This document shows positions 59,412-64,000 of a stretch of DNA of 64,000 nt, in pieces. Where the stretch lies: NCBI GenBank assembly GCA_963678445.1, contig OY782877.1, positions 1,550,001-1,614,000 of the forward strand, given 5' to 3'. The translations under genes and the position numbers were made by a program. Source of the DNA: G963678445 sp963678445. GTDB lineage: Bacteria; Hydrogenedentota; Hydrogenedentia; Hydrogenedentales; G963678445. Position 1 is the first letter of the stretch. Every line of letters begins with the position of its first letter. Below the pieces are notes generated by a model, which worked only from the letters and a program-made list of their open reading frames with translations, was not told the DNA's origin and did no database searches.

Positions 59412-60491
59412 ATGACGATGACCATGGAAGACCTCATGCGTGGCGCTATGGAGCGCAACGCCTCCGATATTCACCTCAAAGTCGGCAATCCCCCTATTTA
59501 TCGTATCGACGGCGCCCTGGAACGCCTTGAGGGTGACACACTAACCGAGGAAAGCGCCCAGGAATTACTCAAGCAGATTGCTTCACCGCTTGATATCACC
59601 AAATATGAGAAGGTCAAAGAGCTCGACATTTCCTACATGTACGAAAATGTCGCCCGATTCCGTGTCAACGTATGCCGCGATGATGGCGACACCCGTATTG
59701 TCATGCGTCTGATTCCGCTCGATATTCTTACACTCGAAGCGCTTGGTTTACCTGTGGTGCTCAAGAAACTGTGTAAGCTTAAAAACGGACTTATCCTATT
59801 CACCGGTCCCACGGGTAGCGGTAAATCTACATCGCTGGCCGCCATGATTGACGATATCAACACCAATCGTCCGGATCACATCATCACGGTTGAAGATCCA
59901 CTGGAATTCGTACATCAGGACAAAAAGGGGATCGTTACCCAACGTGAAGTTGGCCATGACACCCTTTCTTTTGCTAACGCGTTGCGTGGTGCATTGCGAC
60001 AGGACCCCGATGTCATTCTCATCGGTGAAATGCGCGATGCGGAAACGGTACGCACCGCGCTTGCCTCCGCAGAAACCGGCCACCTTGTCTTCTCTACCCT
60101 GCATACCGTCGACGCGGTCGAGACGCTTAACCGCGTCCTTGAATTCTTTGAACCCCATCAACAAATCCAAATTCGAAAACAGCTGGCCAGTGTATTACGT
60201 GGTGTTGTTTCGCAACGTATCGTTCCTCTTGCCGCTGGAAGCGGTCGTACGGTTGCCGCGGAAATTCTTATCGGTACCCGAACGGTGCGCGACTTTATTG
60301 ATCAAGGCAAGGCATTCAAAGATATCGTCGCACTCATAGAAGAAGGGCGCGATCAGTGGGGTATGCAAACCTTCGACCAGGCGCTCTATGACTTGTGGAA
60401 GGAGAAAAAGGTTAGCGCCGAGATTGCACTCCAAAACGCCAGCAGCGCCAAGGATCTGAAACTTCGCATGCAAGGCCTTTCTTTACGATGA
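59412..60491 (+). CDS. pilT: Type IV pilus twitching-motility ATPase PilT
   Basis: A 359-residue retraction ATPase. After the RNASDIHLKVG N-domain come Walker A GPTGSGKST, the Asp box (TVEDPLEF), Walker B LIGEMRD and the His box HLVFSTLHT, all intact. The C-terminal GTRTVRDFIDQGK replaces the usual AIRNLIREGK. It powers pilus disassembly and twitching. The frame extends 55 codons upstream but ATG at 59412 after AAGGGAG is the family start. Its stop overlaps the next gene by ATGA, so the genes are coupled. No pilin is visible in the window. Confidence 0.95.
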   Translation: MTMTMEDLMRGAMERNASDIHLKVGNPPIYRIDGALERLEGDTLTEESAQELLKQIASPLDITKYEKVKELDISYMYENVARFRVNVCRDDGDTRIVMRLIPLDILTLEALGLPVVLKKLCKLKNGLILFTGPTGSGKSTSLAAMIDDINTNRPDHIITVEDPLEFVHQDKKGIVTQREVGHDTLSFANALRGALRQDPDVILIGEMRDAETVRTALASAETGHLVFSTLHTVDAVETLNRVLEFFEPHQQIQIRKQLASVLRGVVSQRIVPLAAGSGRTVAAEILIGTRTVRDFIDQGKAFKDIVALIEEGRDQWGMQTFDQALYDLWKEKKVSAEIALQNASSAKDLKLRMQGLSLR

Positions 60492-61606
60492 GGTCGGTTG
60501 CTACGTATACCGTCCTGCGACGTGTCGCCTGGATAGTGCCCGTACTGCTGTTTATGCCCCTTGCATGGGCTGGCGATAATCTGCTCGCCAATCCGGGTTT
60601 TGAAAAACTCTCTGTCGATCAGCCTGTTCGATGGAATCTTTTCGTACAACCACAGGAAGGCGCGTTTGGAAGAATCGACGATACTGCCCATAACGGCAAG
60701 TATGCGGTTCAGCTACACATCCCCACGCCGTATCCCCGAGACCCTGCCAACAACTGGAGTCAAAACATTCTGGGGGAGTTCGGCGGGCAGCGATTACGTC
60801 TTAGCGGCTATCTTAAAACGGCTGACGCCACAGAGGCGGCGCTGTGGCTGCAATGTTGGCGCAAACGCCCCTGGGGGGTACTATACTGCGCTACTACCAG
60901 CACGGACACGCCCGTTTATGGGGATCGCGATTGGGAATTTGTATCGTTGGAATTTACCGTGCCTGAAAAAACCGATTTCCTTATCCTGCGTTGTGTGCTC
61001 AAAGGGGTCGGCGCCGCCTGGTTTGATGATCTTCAGCTCGCTGTCGTCGAGGAGGATACATCAGATGGAGACATGAAAACCGTCGCCACACAAAAGGACG
61101 AAAAGGAGGAGAAGGAGGCACAAGCGAAAAAGGAAAAGGAAAAGGAAGTGGAAGAGAACGCTTTGTCACCCGCCTCGACAGAGACAGCCTCTGAAACCGC
61201 TTCCCCGTCCTCGCCTGTGAGCGATGAGGCGCCTGAAATTGACCTTTTAAATACGGGAATCTTCGCGCCGGCACAGGAGGAAGCCACAACTTCCCTGGCT
61301 TCTATTGAGGTGATGGACAGTGAGATAGGGCATTTGCGCGCCACCAATCATATGCTGGCGGAAGCGGTACAACAAATGCAGGACGCCAATGCGGAACTCC
61401 GCGAGGAGATCTTCCTGTTACGGGGAGAACTTCAGGCACTGCAGCTTCAGCTCACCACCGTCAGAGAAATTTCCGAAAGCCCCGAACTTTCTTCCGCACC
61501 GTCCTCCGCCGCCCCTGCATCCAACACGAAAACGTGTCAGGCGCCGCCGCTGGTGCCCCATGGCGTTGACTGGAGAAAGGCGCTTGCATGCAACTCACAC
61601 GAATGA
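60488..61606 (+). CDS. Secreted protein with carbohydrate-binding-like domain and coiled coil
   Basis: A 372-residue exoprotein translationally coupled to pilT. Signal peptide WIVPVLLFMPLAWAG, then a CBM-like jelly-roll (about 30-190: LANPGFEKLSVDQPVRWNLF, HNGKYAVQLHIP, LRLSGYLKTADATEAALWLQ, AWFDDLQLAV), a Glu/Lys-rich linker (about 200-225), a Ser/Thr/Pro-rich segment and a C-terminal coiled coil (EIGHLRATNHMLAEAVQQM). A role in surface attachment or pilus contact is suggested by the operon but unproven. The domain order resembles carbohydrate-binding modules CBM4/9/22. Confidence 0.75.
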   Translation: MRSVATYTVLRRVAWIVPVLLFMPLAWAGDNLLANPGFEKLSVDQPVRWNLFVQPQEGAFGRIDDTAHNGKYAVQLHIPTPYPRDPANNWSQNILGEFGGQRLRLSGYLKTADATEAALWLQCWRKRPWGVLYCATTSTDTPVYGDRDWEFVSLEFTVPEKTDFLILRCVLKGVGAAWFDDLQLAVVEEDTSDGDMKTVATQKDEKEEKEAQAKKEKEKEVEENALSPASTETASETASPSSPVSDEAPEIDLLNTGIFAPAQEEATTSLASIEVMDSEIGHLRATNHMLAEAVQQMQDANAELREEIFLLRGELQALQLQLTTVREISESPELSSAPSSAAPASNTKTCQAPPLVPHGVDWRKALACNSHE

Positions 61607-61785
61607 TTTTGATTTCATTGCTGACCGGCATTTTCGCCGCTGGTCTTTTTTGGTTCAGCGTCGATCTGCTGCGCAAACTCCTGTCGATATTAAGCAACTA
61701 TCGGCAACAGCGCAAGCTGCGGGCGGAAGCACGTGCGCTTGAAGCTGCCAAGCAAAGGCCGCCTGAGGAACGGGCAGAAGAATGA
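61588..61785 (+). CDS. Small single-span membrane protein
   Basis: A 65-residue protein with one membrane helix (MILISLLTGIFAAGLFWFSV) and a charged helical tail (RQQRKLRAEARALEAAKQR). It overlaps the previous gene by 19 bases and has its own GGAGAAAGG site; it ends on ATGA with the next small gene. Conserved coupling suggests a shared membrane complex with the exoprotein and PilT. No family recognised. Confidence 0.7.
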   Translation: MQLTRMILISLLTGIFAAGLFWFSVDLLRKLLSILSNYRQQRKLRAEARALEAAKQRPPEERAEE

Positions 61786-61961
61786 AGAAAACCCCACGTC
61801 CGTACATTGGCATGCACTTTAAATGCTGCAATATCTACACCCGCATTTATCTCAACCAGGAACAGACCGCATTTACAGGACATTGCCCTAAATGTGGCCG
61901 TCCGGTCCGCATCAAAGTTGCCCCCGGTGGCAAAAAGGCCAAATTCTGGACCGCTGAATAG
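61782..61961 (+). CDS. Small zinc-ribbon-like protein
   Basis: A 59-residue protein whose ATG overlaps the TGA of the membrane gene (ATGA). It has cysteine pairs MHFKCCNIY and HCPKCGRPVRIKV, spaced as in small zinc ribbons, and a basic C-terminus GGKKAKFW. It is the last of the five-gene plus-strand run. Too short for easy detection; role unknown. Confidence 0.7.
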   Translation: MKKTPRPYIGMHFKCCNIYTRIYLNQEQTAFTGHCPKCGRPVRIKVAPGGKKAKFWTAE

Positions 61962-61984
61962 CAATTTTGCAGCACTTTGAAAAC

Positions 61985-62013
61985 TTCTTTCTTTTCATGA
62001 AAAAAGAAAACGA
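61985..62013 (+). terminator. AT-rich hairpin after the pilT run
   Basis: CTTCTTTCTTTT, loop CATG, AAAAAAGAAAAC: an imperfect AT-rich hairpin of the same type as the one after cysE. It lies about 25 bases after the last gene of the run, so it may mark the end of that message. Confidence 0.45.
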
Positions 62014-62051
62014 TAACGAAAATTGCTGTATCTTCTAAGGGGTTCCTTAAA

Positions 62052-62113
62052 TAAGGGACGGTAAGAACCTAAAATATCGCGAGGGGCGCTGCCCGCCTGT
62101 AGTCGCTGGGCAG
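62052..62113 (-). repeat. Dispersed palindromic element, copy 11 (diverged)
   Basis: Gene-sense: directly after the SLBB-protein TAA comes CTGCCCAGCGACTACAGG, a GGGC-GCT-GCCC stem, TTAGGTTCTTACCGTCCCTT. The first stem is changed (pairing CTGCCC with GGGCAG further on) but position relative to the stop and block order fit the family. Confidence 0.6.
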
Positions 62114-62650
62114 TTATCGAAGATAGGACGACGGATTGAGCTTCTTGTTTTGGCGGATTCTCAGGTAGCGCACTTCTCCTTTTTCTGTATGCCGTTGCTC
62201 CCGTGGCGGCACGGTAAGGGTAGTACCATCGATAAGCGGTGCTACCAGGTTCAAGGCATCCAGATCGGCATCGCCGGTTGCACCGCCCGCTCTCTCGAGC
62301 AGATCAATTACGCGCGCATCTTCAGCCATGTAATAGAAGCCCGGTTGATAAACTTCCCCCATCGCAGCAACACCCACGACCGGTTCAACCACGTCTTTCA
62401 CCGTGATCCATTGAGGTTCCCCTTCGCCCTCCGCCGTACCCGTAGCGTGCACGGGCTGCCCCTTGGACGGCGGGGTAGCGGGCTTGTTTCCGGTAGCGGA
62501 CGCACTGGGGGCGGCAGGAGATGAGGTTTCAGGGGAAGGCGTCTTCCAAACCTCGTGGTGCAGGTACAGGGAAAGCGAGCCTAGCACAAAGGCAAGGCCG
62601 GCACCGAACAGGAGGAGTTGTTCCCGACGTGTCATCATACGACTCAGCAT
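62114..62650 (-). CDS. SLBB/ComEA-N-like membrane-anchored protein
   Basis: A 178-residue protein with an N-terminal membrane anchor (LLLFGAGLAFVLGSLSLYL), a Pro/Ser/Ala-rich linker and an SLBB-type domain (VVGVAAMGEVYQPGFYYM, VIDLLERAGGATGDADLDALNLVAPLIDGTTLTVP). This domain occurs in ComEA-type DNA receptors and polysaccharide export proteins; no helix-hairpin-helix follows, so it is not a complete ComEA. ATG at 62650 follows AAGGA. Role probably at the cell surface. Confidence 0.78.
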   Translation of the reverse strand: MLSRMMTRREQLLLFGAGLAFVLGSLSLYLHHEVWKTPSPETSSPAAPSASATGNKPATPPSKGQPVHATGTAEGEGEPQWITVKDVVEPVVGVAAMGEVYQPGFYYMAEDARVIDLLERAGGATGDADLDALNLVAPLIDGTTLTVPPREQRHTEKGEVRYLRIRQNKKLNPSSYLR

Positions 62651-62807
62651 CTTATTTTTCCTTGATGGAAGGACATATCGCCTTTTCCTCCGTTTTTCTG
62701 CTACACTATGATGGTTTTTCCCACCGCAGTGTAGCATTCAACAGGTCGGCAACGCATCCTCTCTGGGCCGCATTGCCCTATTTTTTACAGGATTGAGCAG
62801 TACTATC

Positions 62808-63602
62808 ATGAATTCGAGCCCCTATTCCATTGGCGTGTTCTTTCTGACCTCCGCCTGCAACATGCATTGCTCTTTTTGCATTACCGATGATACTGTCTCG
62901 GCCATGCGCTATACGCAGGCGCAAGAATTGCTTCAAGTAGCCCATCAGCGCCGTATCGACACGTTGGTGTTGGGTGGCGGGGAACCTTTTTTTTGGCAAC
63001 CCGGTGTATTGCGTCTGGCTGCAGAAGCAAAAAGTCAGGGATTCACCGTACAAATCGGCACCAATGGTTTTCATTTACCTGCGGATTACGCTGTGGCGCC
63101 GGGGGTTGACCGCTATGTAATGCCATTGGATAGCATGGACCCAGGCATCCATAACCACTTACGACAGGGGGTGCCGGATCATCACGCTTTGATATTAAGG
63201 CGGCTGGAAGAATTGCGTCAACACGGAAAAGCGGTCACGGTTTCCACTGTGGTCAATGCCCAGAATCTCTTATGCCTTCCACGTTTACGGGCTTTTCTTA
63301 CGGATTATGTGGTGCAGGGCGGTCAACTGCACGCCTGGCATCTATACCAATTTATTCCTGAAGGACGTGGTGGTGCACGTCACGCCGCTACCTTGCGGGT
63401 AACCGCCAAGGCATATCACGCCGCTTGTGCGCAGGTACGCCACGACCCGCCTCCGTTTACTATTTACAAGCGCACGGACATGCGTCATTCACGTACTGTG
63501 GATTTCTTCTGGTATCAAGGTGACGCCTTGAAAATCGGTAGCGAGGAGTGGCGCAACCCCGATGTACGCACTGCCCGCTCGTCTGTCGCTACAGCAAGTT
63601 AA
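62808..63602 (+). CDS. Radical SAM protein
   Basis: A 264-residue radical SAM protein. The cluster motif is CNMHCSFC (CxxxCxxC), then LVLGGGEPFFW (GGE motif) and a TIM-barrel of typical length. No auxiliary SPASM cysteines are clear in the C-terminus (one Cys at CAQV). Function undefined; maturation or cofactor roles are possible. The ATG at 62808 is preceded by AGGA at long spacing; a TTG at 62793 in frame is an alternative. The neighbouring nifJ-like gene may share a redox role, but no operon is evident. Confidence 0.82.
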   Translation: MNSSPYSIGVFFLTSACNMHCSFCITDDTVSAMRYTQAQELLQVAHQRRIDTLVLGGGEPFFWQPGVLRLAAEAKSQGFTVQIGTNGFHLPADYAVAPGVDRYVMPLDSMDPGIHNHLRQGVPDHHALILRRLEELRQHGKAVTVSTVVNAQNLLCLPRLRAFLTDYVVQGGQLHAWHLYQFIPEGRGGARHAATLRVTAKAYHAACAQVRHDPPPFTIYKRTDMRHSRTVDFFWYQGDALKIGSEEWRNPDVRTARSSVATAS

Positions 63603-63846
63603 GCTTAGTGATCCAAAGTTAGGCTTGGGCGTTGCAAAGTTGCGCCTTTGCGTACCATAATACCCCGGTGTGTGTATTTGTGTCGAAGGGGAGAACTGTG
63701 TCCTTTGTCCGGCAACGGCAGACGCCGTTCCAACCTGCGGCAACAATTTTTCAGCAAGCAAGATATAATGGGAAATCGCCGCATTGCGGCGTCAACGTAT
63801 GCAACAGGCCGGTCGGACAAAGATCGGCCACAGTGGAGTCGAAAAA
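63603..63846. promoter_or_regulatory. Upstream region of the PFOR gene with TATAAT box
   Basis: No gene in 244 bases. A perfect TATAAT at 63764-63769 lies about 78 bases before the nifJ start, with only a poor -35 (GCAACA, 18 bases up). A GTGGAG site precedes the start. Confidence 0.45.
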
Positions 63847-64000
63847 ATGAGCAGACCTATGCGCACGGTAGACGGTAATGAGGCCGTCGCCCGAGTAGCC
63901 TACCAAACCAATGAAGTCGCCGCTATCTACCCCATTACCCCCTCCTCCGCCATGGGTGAGTGGGCCGACCAATGGGCCGCTGAAGGCCTGAAAAACCTTT
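63847..64000 (+). CDS. nifJ: Pyruvate:ferredoxin (flavodoxin) oxidoreductase, partial N-terminus
   Basis: The first 51 codons of a PFOR: MRTVDGNEAVARVAYQTNE, VAAIYPITPSSAMGEW and WAAEGLKN are the N-terminal domain I signature of NifJ-type enzymes, in which the thiamine-dependent alpha domain begins. It oxidises pyruvate to acetyl-CoA and reduces ferredoxin, a mark of anaerobic or facultative metabolism. ATG at 63847 follows GTGGAG. The gene continues past the right edge. Confidence 0.93.
   Translation, partial: MSRPMRTVDGNEAVARVAYQTNEVAAIYPITPSSAMGEWADQWAAEGLKNL

Noticed and set aside
62808..63602. Radical SAM protein as a prokaryotic viperin
   Set aside because: Cluster motif and flanks (CNMHCSFC) do not match viperin signatures and no kinase neighbour exists.
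1..64000. tRNA, rRNA, riboswitch or prophage
   Set aside because: No cloverleaf T-loop motif, rRNA sequence, known riboswitch core or phage gene was seen.

Overview
The window looks like a chromosomal stretch from an anaerobic or facultative, polysaccharide-using bacterium of a poorly sampled phylum. Clues are two Gfo/Idh/MocA oxidoreductases with twin-arginine leaders, a DUF4091/FG-GAP protein, a sialidase-like protein, an HGSNAT-type acyltransferase, ankyrin and beta-helix exoproteins, and the start of a pyruvate:ferredoxin oxidoreductase. I favour a Hydrogenedentota-like lineage (Planctomycetes/Verrucomicrobia/Lentisphaerae being alternatives), but this is inference from gene style, not from a phylogeny.

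Layout. 1-9840 (minus strand): a fused str-S10 ribosomal cluster in the order rpsL, rpsG, fusA, tuf, rpsJ, rplC, rplD, rplW, rplB, rpsS, rplV, rpsC, rplP, rpmC, rpsQ (cut by the window edge), with TTGACA-type promoters upstream of rpsL. 10290-14590: two Tat-leader oxidoreductases, an EEP-family hydrolase and a MarC membrane protein. 14591-15473: an AT-rich gap with three phased DnaA boxes. 15474-18942: arginine operon argD-argF-argG with a probable ARG box. 19016-20944: FmdB zinc ribbon, cysC and a HAD phosphatase. 20980-27498: one giant gene for a 2172-residue coiled-coil protein ending in a GspE/PilB-type N-terminal (MshEN-like) domain. 27812-30863: ROK-like protein and a LarA-type racemase, divergent. 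30894-33919: a beta-helix/DUF4034-like/ankyrin protein split by a one-base frameshift in a G run. 34246-36256: trpS and cysE.

36542-47103 reads as a glycan-use region: an SSS symporter coupled to small membrane proteins, a GH43-like propeller, an HGSNAT-like acyltransferase, a large FG-GAP/DUF4091 protein and a sialidase-like protein. 47104-51875 holds a relic of an ABC sugar ATPase, a MITE-like element, an SGNH protein, an intact orphan sugar ABC ATPase and a nucleotide-sugar dehydrogenase. 52319-58523 carries an unknown protein, an RlmD/TrmA-type methyltransferase, a LOG-family protein, a membrane protein fused to a spermidine-synthase-like domain, and a lipoprotein with two pseudopilin-like repeats. 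58661-61961 is a tight plus-strand run: HhH-GPD glycosylase, pilT, a carbohydrate-binding/coiled-coil exoprotein, a tiny membrane protein and a tiny zinc-ribbon protein. The window ends with an SLBB protein, a radical SAM protein and the 5' end of a pyruvate:ferredoxin oxidoreductase.

The most unusual signals are: (1) a dispersed family of about 80-105 bp imperfectly palindromic elements, at least ten copies including degenerate ones, whose hairpin stems co-vary and which repeatedly begin at the stop codon of a gene; (2) the giant coiled-coil/MshEN protein with five Trp-His-marked repeats spaced 87, 129, 87 and 87 residues; (3) the frameshifted beta-helix/ankyrin gene; (4) the phased DnaA boxes. 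No tRNA, rRNA, CRISPR array, prophage or intact transposase was recognised.
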